Positions 1 to 7,239 of a stretch of DNA of 18,664 nt are shown in pieces. A program made the position numbers and the translations under genes. The stretch lies in contig JALVRJ010000050.1 of assembly GCA_027031305.1 (NCBI GenBank), positions 699-19,362 of the forward strand, in the 5' to 3' direction. A model generated the notes under the pieces. That model was not told the origin of the DNA, searched no databases, and worked only from the letters and a program-made list of their open reading frames with translations. The stretch is from Hyphomicrobiales bacterium. GTDB taxonomy: Bacteria; Pseudomonadota; Alphaproteobacteria; Rhizobiales; Aestuariivirgaceae. Positions within the stretch are counted from its first letter, which is position 1. The number at the start of each line of letters is the position of its first letter.

Positions 1-94
1 GTGGCGAGGACGCCAGACCCAGCGGCAGCGCCGCCACCAGCGCCAGCACGGCCAGCTTGCGCAGCGTGTTCTTCTTGCCCCCGGTGGTCTTCAT
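1..94 (-). CDS. 5' end of an exported or membrane-anchored protein (partial)
   Basis: Only the first 31 codons lie in the window; the rest runs off the left edge. The ATG is at 92-94 on the minus strand, preceded by a GGGAG ribosome-binding site about 8 bases upstream. The peptide begins MKTTGGKKNTLRK, a basic N-region, then a hydrophobic run (LAVLALVAALPLGLA) followed by small residues, which is the layout of a Sec signal peptide or an N-terminal anchor. No functional domain is visible in this fragment, so the product cannot be named. It is divergent from the DUF1045 gene starting near 298. Confidence 0.6.
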   Translation of the reverse strand, partial: MKTTGGKKNTLRKLAVLALVAALPLGLASSP

Positions 95-186
95 GTCGCT
101 AACTCCCATCTGATCCACTCTTTCTGTCGCTTCGTTTCATCGAATGCGGCGCACTTGCCCCGCGCGCATTCCGCCCACTATCGGGC

Positions 187-209
187 GTTTGGAGTAAAAC
201 AGTCCAAAC
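187..209. promoter_or_regulatory. Operator-like dyad between divergent genes
   Basis: Perfect 7-base inverted repeat GTTTGGA / TCCAAAC with a 9-base spacer, AT-rich compared with its surroundings, between the exported-protein gene (start 94) and the DUF1045 gene (start about 298). Its position and symmetry suit a repressor or activator site, but no regulator is identified. It could also be a chance hairpin. Confidence 0.25.
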
Positions 210-297
210 ACGGCCAAATTGTGGTTGCCCCCGGTGCTTTTTCACGCAGGCGGAAACAACCTTCCCGGCGGGCTTGCCACACAGCGCCGCTTGCGGC

Positions 298-1008
298 ATG
301 AACGCTCCCGCCATGACGGGAAGATTTCACAGATACGCCATCTACTTCAGCCCCCGCGTCGACGAGCCGCTGGCGGAGTTTGGCCGGCGCTGGTTCGGCT
401 TCGACACCGAAACGCGCGCCCCCGTTCCGCAAGAACGCCGCTGGCCCGTGCCCACCGGCCTGTTGCGCACGCCGGCGCGCTACGGTTTCCACGCCACCCT
501 GAAGGCCCCCTTCCGCCTGCGTCGGGGGCGCGACGAGCGTGAACTGTTCGAGGCTGTCCAGGGCCTCGCCGGCGAATGGGCGCCGCAACGGCTTGGCCTG
601 CTCACCCCGCGCGAGCTGGGCTCCTTCCTCACGCTCCAGCAGTCCCTGCCCAACCCCAAGGTGGACGAGCTGGCCTTCGCCTGCGTGCGCGACCTCGATC
701 CCTTCCGCCAGCCGCTGACGGAAGAGGAGCAGGATCGGATATTCGGCAAGGGCATCACCCGCCAGCAGAAGGCCAACGTCTTCACCTGGGGCTACCCCTA
801 TGTGGGTGACGACTACGTCTTTCACATGACGCTCACCAGCATCCTCGCCCCACACGAGATCGCACCATGGAAAACGAAGGTCCTGGAATGGGGCATGGAA
901 TACCTCTCCGAGCCGGTCATGCTGCGCGACCTGTGCGTTTTCGCGCAAGCCTCGGCGGAAGAACCGTTCCAGCTCATCGAGCGTTTCGAGCTGCGCGGCG
1001 AGAACTGA
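298..1008 (+). CDS. DUF1045 family 2H-phosphoesterase-like protein
   Basis: Length and motifs match the DUF1045 family, proteins of the 2H phosphoesterase superfamily often annotated as putative phosphonate-metabolism protein. The N-terminal signature RYAIYFSP is followed by two H-x-T motifs, FHAT (in YGFHATLKAPF) and FHMT (in VFHMTLT), which form the paired catalytic histidines of 2H enzymes acting on 2',3'-cyclic phosphates or related phosphoesters. Family members frequently sit with phn (C-P lyase) genes; none is seen here, so the substrate is open. The start is uncertain: ATG at 298 or 313 (MTGRFHRYAIYF), neither with a strong Shine-Dalgarno; an upstream TTG at 274 is also possible. It converges on the TPP-enzyme gene, with one base between the two stop codons. 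Confidence 0.85.
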   Translation: MNAPAMTGRFHRYAIYFSPRVDEPLAEFGRRWFGFDTETRAPVPQERRWPVPTGLLRTPARYGFHATLKAPFRLRRGRDERELFEAVQGLAGEWAPQRLGLLTPRELGSFLTLQQSLPNPKVDELAFACVRDLDPFRQPLTEEEQDRIFGKGITRQQKANVFTWGYPYVGDDYVFHMTLTSILAPHEIAPWKTKVLEWGMEYLSEPVMLRDLCVFAQASAEEPFQLIERFELRGEN

Positions 1009-1009
1009 G

Positions 1010-2725
1010 TCAACTATCCCGCACATCACCCACGTTCAGCCCCGGCGCGATGGCATCGGGCGAGACATGAATGTGCAGCAGCGCCGGCCGGCCCGCCGCC
1101 GCCACCTCTTCCGCCTTCCCGAAGGCCTCCATGAACTCCCCCGTCTCGCGCACGTGCAGCCCCAGCCCACCACAGGCCTCGGCGAAGGCGGCGAAATCGG
1201 GGTTGTGCAGCGCCGTGGCGCAATCGGCGTTCGGGAAACGCCGCAACTGGTGCAGCCGGATGGTGCCCAGCTGGCCGTTGTCCAGCACCAGCGTGATGAT
1301 CCCCAGCCCATGCTGCGCGGCGGTGGCGAAGTCCGTCATGCTCATCTGGAAACAGCCATCGCCCGCCACCGCCAACACCGGCCGTCCGGGAAAGCGCAGC
1401 TTCGCCGCCAGCGCCGCCGGCAGGCCATAGCCCATCACCCCGCCCACCGGCGCCAGCTGGCCGTGCAGGTTTCGGTGATGAAAGAAGCGATGCAGCCACA
1501 GGGCGTAGTTGCCGGCGCCGCTGGCGACGATGGTTTCCGCCGGCAGACGCTCCCGCAGCCAGACGAAGATCTCCCCCGGATACACGCCCTCGGGCACCGG
1601 CGGCACGGCATTGGAATGGTCCAGGTGCGCCTTGTGCAGTCGTTCCATCCAGGCGCGTCGTTCCTCATTGCCGTGCAGCGCCTCCGGCGGCAGAGCCGCG
1701 AGGAATTGTTCCGGGGTCATGACACCCACGTGCGCCGCATGAACGTTGCGCCCGCACGTTTGCGCGTCCGGATGAACATGCACCACCGGCATCGGCGGCG
1801 CGGCAAGGTTGAAGGCGGCGGCCAGGTTCTGTTGCGTGATCGCCGTCGCCCGCGTCCCCAGCAGGACGAGCAGGTCGGCCCGCGCCAGCGCCTCGCCCAG
1901 CGCCTCATGGGTGCGAAACCCCAGCGTGCCGGCGGCCGCCGGGTGCAGGGGATCCACCAGCCCCTGGCGGCGAAAGGCCGTCACCAGCGGCACGCTGGCC
2001 CGCGCCCCCAACGCGTGCAGCATCGCGCGGGCGCGTTCCGTCCACATGTGCGGTCCGCCGCCGGCGATCAAAAGGGGCCGCGCGCTTCCTTCCAGCAGGT
2101 CGAGAAACCTCTCCGCGTCCCATTCCCGCGCCGATCCGGCATCCGTGCCGGTGCCAGCCGTCCGCGCCGCGCCGGAAAGGCCCCCTTCCCCACCGCTCGC
2201 CGCGCCCACATCGCCGAACAGCACGTCTTCCGGCAAGGACAGCATCACCGGCCCCGGCGTGCCCGTGGAAGCGGTCGCGCACGCCTTGGCGATGGCCTCC
2301 GCCAGCCCGTCCCTGTCCCTCACCTCCTCCACATGCTTGCACAAGGGCGCGGCGATGTCGGTCAGCTCCGCCTCCTGAAAGGCCTGCCTGCCCCGCTGTT
2401 GCGTCGCCACCTGCCCGGCCAGCACCACCAATGGCGTCGCGTCCTGCATGGCCAGGTTGATGCCCGCCATGGCGTTCATCAGCCCAGGCGAGCGCGTCAC
2501 CAGGCACAGCCCCGGAACGCCCCGTTTCAGCCGCCCCATGGCCTCCGCCGCCAGGCTCGCGCTCCCCTCGTGCCGGCAGGTAATGGGCACAATGCCCACC
2601 TCTCCCAGCGCCGCCAGCAGGGGCAGGTAACTCTCGCCGGGCACGCAGAAGGCATGGTCGATCCCCGCCTCGGCCAGCGCGCGCGCGGCGATCATTCCCC
2701 CATGCAAACTGGTCCGCGCTGTCAT
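1010..2725 (-). CDS. Acetolactate-synthase-like thiamine pyrophosphate enzyme
   Basis: A 571-residue protein with the three-domain layout of the ThDP-dependent acetolactate synthase/pyruvate oxidase superfamily. The N-terminal PYR domain carries the cofactor-activating glutamate (E53 in CRHEGSAS) after FCVPGESYLPLL; a central domain follows; the C-terminal PP domain has the GDG...N metal/ThDP motif (AGDGCFQMSM ... LDNGQLGTIR). This chemistry decarboxylates a 2-keto acid and transfers or oxidises the product. The length fits an AHAS large subunit, but no ilvN/ilvH small subunit or ilvC lies nearby, so it is more likely one of the stand-alone ALS-like paralogues of unknown substrate than the biosynthetic IlvB. 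GGAAGG lies just upstream of the ATG at 2723-2725. Confidence 0.88.
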   Translation of the reverse strand: MTARTSLHGGMIAARALAEAGIDHAFCVPGESYLPLLAALGEVGIVPITCRHEGSASLAAEAMGRLKRGVPGLCLVTRSPGLMNAMAGINLAMQDATPLVVLAGQVATQQRGRQAFQEAELTDIAAPLCKHVEEVRDRDGLAEAIAKACATASTGTPGPVMLSLPEDVLFGDVGAASGGEGGLSGAARTAGTGTDAGSAREWDAERFLDLLEGSARPLLIAGGGPHMWTERARAMLHALGARASVPLVTAFRRQGLVDPLHPAAAGTLGFRTHEALGEALARADLLVLLGTRATAITQQNLAAAFNLAAPPMPVVHVHPDAQTCGRNVHAAHVGVMTPEQFLAALPPEALHGNEERRAWMERLHKAHLDHSNAVPPVPEGVYPGEIFVWLRERLPAETIVASGAGNYALWLHRFFHHRNLHGQLAPVGGVMGYGLPAALAAKLRFPGRPVLAVAGDGCFQMSMTDFATAAQHGLGIITLVLDNGQLGTIRLHQLRRFPNADCATALHNPDFAAFAEACGGLGLHVRETGEFMEAFGKAEEVAAAGRPALLHIHVSPDAIAPGLNVGDVRDS

Positions 2726-2872
2726 GAAGGCCTTCCCGCAACGAGGTGGAATAGGAAGAGATTGAGATTGAAAGGCATGTGAAGAAACTCACGGCCCAAT
2801 GTGCCACGCCAGTTCATCCAGTCAACACGCAATCGGGGCAAGGCCCCCTTCGTTTCCGCAATGAGCGTTTTT

Positions 2873-3895
2873 TCACGTTTCTTCGCCCATCCAGCCGGCC
2901 AGCTCCCGCCGCGCCAATGCTTCCAGCATGTCCACGCCCGCCGGAGAATCGTTCAGACACGGAACGAGCGTGAACTTCTCCCCGCCATGCGCGCGGAAGG
3001 TTTCCGCCCCGCCTATGGCGATTTCCTCCAGCGTCTCCAGGCAGTCCGCGGCGAACGCCGGCGTGATGACGGCAAGCCTGCGCACCCCCCGCTCGGCCAG
3101 CGCGGCGATGGTTTCGTCGGTGTAGGGCTTCAGCCACTCCGCCTTGCCCAGTCGCGACTGAAAGCTCATCGGCATCCGCTCGGCCGAAAGCCCCGTGGCC
3201 GCCCGCAACAGATCCGTGGTGACCGCGCAATGCCGCGCATAAGGATCGCCCTTCTCGACGAACCGTTTCGGCACGCCATGGTAGGAAGCCAGGATGACTT
3301 CCGGCTCCCACTCCAGCCTCGCCAGATGTTCCTCGATGCTCGCCCGCAGCGCCGAAATGTAGGCCGGATGATCGTAATACGGTGCGCCCACGCGCACCGC
3401 CGGCTGATGCCGCATTCCCCGCAGCGCCTCGCCCAGCGCATCGGTCACGCTGGCCACCGTGGCCCCGGAATACTGCGGATACAGCGGCAGCACCACGATG
3501 CGCTCATGCCCCTCTTCCATCAGCGCACGCAACCGCTCGCCCAGCGCCGGGTTGCCGTAGCGCATGGCAAAGTCCACCCGCGCCGCCGCCCCCAGCCGTT
3601 CCTGCAGGGCAGTCGCCTGCCGCCGGGTGATTTCCAGCAGTGGCGAACAGCCCCGCTCGTGGTCCCAGATCTTTTCATAGGCCTGCGCCGAGCGCCGCGC
3701 CCGCAACGGCAGGATGACCCCATGCAGGATGGGCAGCCACAATACCCGCGGCATCTCCACCACCCGCGGGTCGGACAGGAATTCGCGCAGATAGCGGCGC
3801 ACGGCGGTCGCCGTCGGCGCCTCCGGCGTGCCCAGGTTCACCAGCAGCACGGCGGGCCGCGCATCGCCGGTTTGGACGCGGAGTTTTTGCGTCAT
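2873..3895 (-). CDS. hemH: Ferrochelatase (protoheme ferro-lyase)
   Basis: Inserts Fe2+ into protoporphyrin IX, the last step of protoheme synthesis, in the cytoplasm or at the membrane face. The 340-residue protein is of normal family length. Signatures visible: AVLLVNLGTPEAP at the N-terminus, the YPQYSGAT loop, SYHGVPKRF with the metal-site histidine (H206), and PAFAADCLETLEEI containing the conserved glutamate. The start ATG at 3893-3895 follows an AGGGAG ribosome-binding site. It is transcribed divergently from the DeoC-like gene across a 180-bp intergenic region with an operator-like dyad. It is upstream of, and on the same strand as, the TPP enzyme (147-bp gap), so co-transcription is possible but not shown. 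Confidence 0.96.
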   Translation of the reverse strand: MTQKLRVQTGDARPAVLLVNLGTPEAPTATAVRRYLREFLSDPRVVEMPRVLWLPILHGVILPLRARRSAQAYEKIWDHERGCSPLLEITRRQATALQERLGAAARVDFAMRYGNPALGERLRALMEEGHERIVVLPLYPQYSGATVASVTDALGEALRGMRHQPAVRVGAPYYDHPAYISALRASIEEHLARLEWEPEVILASYHGVPKRFVEKGDPYARHCAVTTDLLRAATGLSAERMPMSFQSRLGKAEWLKPYTDETIAALAERGVRRLAVITPAFAADCLETLEEIAIGGAETFRAHGGEKFTLVPCLNDSPAGVDMLEALARRELAGWMGEET

Positions 3896-3947
3896 TGTTT
3901 TCTCCCTTGTTCGCCGCGCATGATGGCGGAAGCGTGCCCGTGGGGCA

Positions 3948-3962
3948 AAGCGAAAATCGCTT
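3948..3962. promoter_or_regulatory. Short perfect dyad in the hemH / DeoC-like divergent region
   Basis: AAGCGA-AAA-TCGCTT, a 6-base perfect inverted repeat with a 3-base spacer, about 50 bases upstream of the hemH start and about 115 upstream of the DeoC-like start. The position suits an operator for either gene. It does not match an iron-regulator consensus I can name, and a chance palindrome is possible. Confidence 0.2.
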
Positions 3963-4075
3963 CGCCGCGCGTTTGCCGCTGCATGGAACGGCCCGTCTTG
4001 ACTGAAACGGGACATGCGTCGAAATGTTGGCGAAAGACAAGGCGAATGGGAACCGGCGAACGAAGAGGAAGCGAC

Positions 4076-4819
4076 ATGGCGTTCGAGGACAGGAAGCAAC
4101 TGGCGGCGAAGGTGCTGGAAGTGCTGGAGCTGACCCAGCTGGCCGACGACACCACGGAAGAGGATGTCCGCCGCCTGTGTGAAAGGGCGGACACCGAGCA
4201 CGGCCCCGTCGCCGCCGTCTGCGTGCCTCAGAAATTCGTCATGACCGCGCGCCAGGTCCTTGGCAAGCGCTCGCCCATCGCCGTGTGCACCGTGGCCAAC
4301 TGGCCGCGCGGCCGCTCGAAGGTCGACTACGTGGTGGCGGAAACGGAAATCGCCTTCTTCGAAGGCGCTTCGGAGGTCAACATGGTGGTGCCCTGGCGCC
4401 AGTTCCGCTCAAACGACCAGCACACCCTGCCCGACATGGTGGAGGGCTGCGTGCGCATGAGCTCGCGGCGCAAGTTCGTGAAGGCCACGCTGGAAGCCGG
4501 CGCCCTGGAAGAGGATTTCATCATCCGCGAGGCGGCCCGCCAGGCGCTCGATTCCGGCGCCGAATTTCTCGAGGCGGATTCCGGCCACGCCGGCCGGCGC
4601 TGCACGCTGGACCAGGTCCGCGCGCTGCTGGAGGAAATCCGCGACCATCGCGTCGAGGCGGGGCTGAAGGTGGGCCCGGTGAGCACCCTGGACGAATGCC
4701 GTCCCTACCTGCAATTGGCGGCCGAGGTCATGGGCGAGGACTGGATAGATCCGGAAAACTTCCGCATCGGCGGCAAGGAACCCCTGCTCGACGAGATCCT
4801 GGAAGAGCTCTCCCGCTGA
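4076..4819 (+). CDS. DeoC-fold protein (deoxyribose-phosphate aldolase homologue) with altered active site
   Basis: The 247-residue protein aligns almost end to end with E. coli-type deoxyribose-5-phosphate aldolase: AAVCVPQKFV, CTVANWPRG, GASEVNMVVPWR, FVKATLEAGAL, GAEFLEADSG, and a C-terminal GEDWIDPENFRIGG matching the GADWADARHYRFG region. However, the Schiff-base lysine (E. coli K167 in IKTSTG) is E166 here, the proton-relay aspartate D102 is N102, D16 is E18, and the AGGVR phosphate loop reads VGPVS. The other active-site lysines are kept (K136, K198). Normal aldolase chemistry is therefore unlikely. ATG at 4076-4078 follows GAGGAA. The flanking genes give no deo-operon context. It may be a pseudo-enzyme, or a repurposed aldolase or lyase. 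Confidence 0.85.
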   Translation: MAFEDRKQLAAKVLEVLELTQLADDTTEEDVRRLCERADTEHGPVAAVCVPQKFVMTARQVLGKRSPIAVCTVANWPRGRSKVDYVVAETEIAFFEGASEVNMVVPWRQFRSNDQHTLPDMVEGCVRMSSRRKFVKATLEAGALEEDFIIREAARQALDSGAEFLEADSGHAGRRCTLDQVRALLEEIRDHRVEAGLKVGPVSTLDECRPYLQLAAEVMGEDWIDPENFRIGGKEPLLDEILEELSR

Positions 4820-4834
4820 AGACACAGGACAAAA

Positions 4835-4897
4835 GGCTCCCGCCTCCGCCCCACCACCTCGTCCCGTGACATCGGGTGGCTGGACGGAGGCCGGAGC
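4835..4897 (-). terminator. Long hairpin, probable terminator for fliJ (possibly bidirectional)
   Basis: Arms 4835-4848 and 4884-4897 pair over 14 bases with one mismatch (GGCTCCCGCCTCCG against CGGAGGCCGGAGCC), with an inner CCACC/GGTGG pairing. On the minus strand the stem is followed by TTTTGTCC, giving intrinsic-terminator form downstream of fliJ. On the plus strand it lies just after the DeoC-like gene but has no T-run. Confidence 0.55.
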
Positions 4898-4979
4898 CGT
4901 TCATCTTGCGTGAAAGCTCGCAAGAAAGGTGGGCTTTCCCAGCGCCAAACATGAAGGATCCGCGCCGGTTCCGCGCCCC

Positions 4980-5375
4980 TTACAGCGTGGGATGCATTCC
5001 CGGGGCCATGCCCGGCACCATCGGCGCGTCCACGCCCTCGCGCGCGGCGGCCTCGCGGATGCGCTCCAGTTCCGCCTCTTCCGTGCGCACGCGCTCCATG
5101 GCCACTTCCAGCTGCTGTTGCAGATCGGCGATGGAACTGCCCAGGTTGGCGTGGCGCTTGCGCATTTCCTTCGCCGCCAGCGGATAGCGCACGTCCTTCA
5201 GGTCGCGAATGCCTGCGCGCTCTTCCTCGTAGTCGATGGCGGTTTCCAGTTCCTTCTGCCGATTACGAAAATCAGCGATCATCAGCTCGATGTCGCCCAC
5301 CTGGCGGCGCACTTCCTCCACCTGGAAGGCCTGTAGGCGCAGCCTGGCTTCCCATTCCCTCTGACGAATCGACAC
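4980..5375 (-). CDS. fliJ: FliJ-like flagellar export chaperone
   Basis: A 131-residue, highly charged, almost wholly helical protein: WEARLRLQAFQVEEVRRQVGDIELMIADF, then ETAIDYEEERAGI, then a second helix HANLGSSIADLQQQLEVA. This is the pattern of alphaproteobacterial FliJ, the soluble coiled-coil component of the flagellar type III export apparatus that contacts the FliI ATPase and FlhA. The start is a GTG at 5373-5375 after GGAGTAGGG. It is divergent from ctrA, an arrangement seen in other alphaproteobacteria, where flagellar genes are CtrA-controlled. The tail (MVPGMAPGMHPTL) is Met/Pro-rich and probably disordered. FliJ sequences are poorly conserved, so the call relies on pattern and context. 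Confidence 0.75.
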   Translation of the reverse strand: MSIRQREWEARLRLQAFQVEEVRRQVGDIELMIADFRNRQKELETAIDYEEERAGIRDLKDVRYPLAAKEMRKRHANLGSSIADLQQQLEVAMERVRTEEAELERIREAAAREGVDAPMVPGMAPGMHPTL

Positions 5376-5453
5376 GATACCCTACTCCCTCACTCGAACC
5401 ACACATTCCCATTCACGCCCGGCCAGCGAGGCGACAAACGGCTTTACGGCAGG

Positions 5454-5498
5454 GGGCCGAATCACATAGCCTCGATATTGTCGAAGGTGATTCGGCCC
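5454..5498. repeat. Perfect 12-bp inverted repeat carrying GANTC methylation sites
   Basis: Arms GGGCCGAATCAC (5454-5465) and GTGATTCGGCCC (5487-5498) are exact reverse complements around a 21-base centre that itself contains TCGA-tattg-TCGA. Each arm contains one GANTC (5459-5463 GAATC, 5489-5493 GATTC), the recognition sequence of the alphaproteobacterial CcrM methyltransferase. No T-run follows on either strand, so it is more likely a DNA-level regulatory element than a terminator. Confidence 0.6.
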
Positions 5499-5662
5499 GC
5501 TTCCCGACCCCCGCGTCGACCCTGTCGGACGGACGGCTCAAGGCATATTTAACCGTGGTCAGGCTTAAGGGCGGGTAAACCGGCCGCCGACAATCCTCGG
5601 CCTCGGCTCGGCCTGCCGGGATGGGGCGGGCGGAAGATGAGCGGACCACCTTCGCCACGTCC

Positions 5663-5679
5663 TTTAACTTCGGTTAACC
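5663..5679 (+). promoter_or_regulatory. Putative CtrA box upstream of ctrA
   Basis: TTTA-N7-TTAACC, one mismatch from the CtrA consensus TTAA-N7-TTAA(C), about 180 bases before the ctrA start codon. TTAA is rare in this GC-rich window, which raises the significance. CtrA autoregulation is established in Caulobacter; here it is inferred. The same bases also form the palindrome TTAAC-TTCG-GTTAA. Confidence 0.5.
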
Positions 5680-5859
5680 ATTCTTGTTTATCTTGCGTTG
5701 GCGTGATTGAGGCCGAAGGCCAGGCGGGCCGAGACAACTCCGCCGGAGCGCCTTCGAGCCCGAGAATTTGTTGCCGGAGCCGCCGAACCGGCCCGCACCC
5801 GGCAGAATGGATGGAATGGAACGCGGCTAGCCGCTGGGGGATATCAGGGGATTTGACCA

Positions 5860-6582
<723 letters not shown>

Positions 6583-6651
6583 GCGTCCGCTCTCGGCACG
6601 CTCCGCCATGAAAGGCGCGACCGCGCCATCTCCCACGAGCCAGACACCGCA

Positions 6652-6673
6652 AAACCCGGCGCAAGCCGGGTTT
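6652..6673 (+). terminator. Intrinsic terminator of ctrA
   Basis: AAACCCGGC-GCAA-GCCGGGTTT: a perfect 9-bp stem closed by a GCAA tetraloop and followed by CTCCTT, 70 bases after the ctrA stop codon. Confidence 0.8.
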
Positions 6674-6761
6674 CTCCTTGCGCCACGCCAGGTCGTCCGC
6701 GCCAGGCCATCGCCACGCCGCGTCTCTCATCACCCCGCTACCGGGCGCGGCCCCGCATCGC

Positions 6762-7035
6762 TCAAGGCCCGGCGCGCAGCACGATCCCGTCCTCGCCCCG
6801 CTCCACCTCCAGCCCATGGCCCGCCTCCTGCGACAACAGCGGGGCGTAATGCCAACTTGCGTAAAGGCTGAAGGCTTCAAGCCCTCCAAGTCCCTGTTTT
6901 CGACAATTTGGGAATTGGGGGGCGCGGGGCTTCTGCGTGGTTCTTTATGCATTCCGGTATAACAGGCCGCACCACAGGGACGTCGACCTTCTCCGCCGCC
7001 ACCGCGCCACTCGGTACGGCGGCCGGCTTCTCCGG
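6762..7035 (-). pseudogene. Decayed 3' end of a second chpT, interrupted by an insertion
   Basis: Two blocks match the 3' end of intact chpT in the same orientation and reading frame. Block A (6762-6848) aligns gap-free with 10004-10090 with 73 of 87 bases identical and ends at the same stop position; its conceptual translation, YAPLLSQEAGHGLEVERG then EDGIVLRAGP-stop, matches YTLLLLQEANYGLDVEQG then EDEIVLRAAP. Block B (6961-7035) aligns with 10091-10165 (54 of 75 identical) and reads PEKPAAVPSGAVAAEKVDVP against PEKLVAVLTGEMAAERIDAH. The blocks are contiguous in chpT but separated here by 112 bases, which shift the frame and add an in-frame TAA. Homology stops abruptly near 7035, so the 5' two thirds is absent. 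Not functional. Confidence 0.8.
6849..6960. other. 112-bp insertion inside the chpT remnant
   Basis: Bases absent from the matching position of intact chpT (between 10090 and 10091). The insert is less GC-rich than its surroundings and contains an imperfect hairpin: AAGCCC (6879-6884), CCAA and TCCC pair with GGGA, TTGG and GGGCTT (6927-6932) around a 15-base loop. GTA occurs at both junctions (6846-6848 and 6957-6959), which may be a short target duplication or coincidence. No coding sequence is visible. It could be a small non-autonomous element or a patch of unrelated DNA. Confidence 0.5.
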
Positions 7036-7239
7036 CTTTCTGGACAGGGGAAAATCCTATGTGGCATACCATGCCGCGCGAAGATCGCCGGTGACCGCAC
7101 CCCGCGGGAAGGCGGAGGAATCTTCCGGTTTCGACAGGATACGCTGGCGCGGCGCGCGGCGCGCTGCGGAACGACAGGAAAAAGGGACGAGGACATGCAG
7201 TCGGCGGAAGCCCGCCGACAACCGCCCGGAGGAACATCA

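Larger units (their letters stand above)
5376..5859. other. 484-bp intergenic regulatory region between fliJ and ctrA
   Basis: No convincing coding sequence on either strand. It holds a perfect inverted repeat with GANTC in both arms (5454-5498), two separate TTAA tetramers at 5549-5552 and 5565-5568, a CtrA-like box (5663-5679), and the ctrA ribosome-binding site (CAGGGG, about 10 bases before the ATG at 5860). AT content is locally raised around 5540-5700. This is the expected place for the ctrA promoters and the fliJ promoter; exact transcription starts cannot be read from sequence. Confidence 0.7.

Noticed and set aside
1067..2782. Long plus-strand open frame opposite the TPP enzyme
   Set aside because: Arg/His/Gln-rich translation with no motif; typical antisense shadow of a GC-rich gene. 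The minus frame carries clear ThDP motifs.
2833..2847. GGGGC-AAG-GCCCC hairpin as the hemH terminator
   Set aside because: Five-base stem with no T-run on either strand; too weak to call.
5549..5568. TTAA-N12-TTAA as a second CtrA box
   Set aside because: Spacing of 12 instead of 7 does not fit the CtrA dimer site; at most two half-sites.
7041..7077. Promoter for the MBOAT gene (TGGACA near 7041, or a sigma-54-like site at GTGGCATACCATGCC)
   Set aside because: The -10 match is poor and the GG/GC spacing is 8 rather than 10, so neither promoter class is supported.
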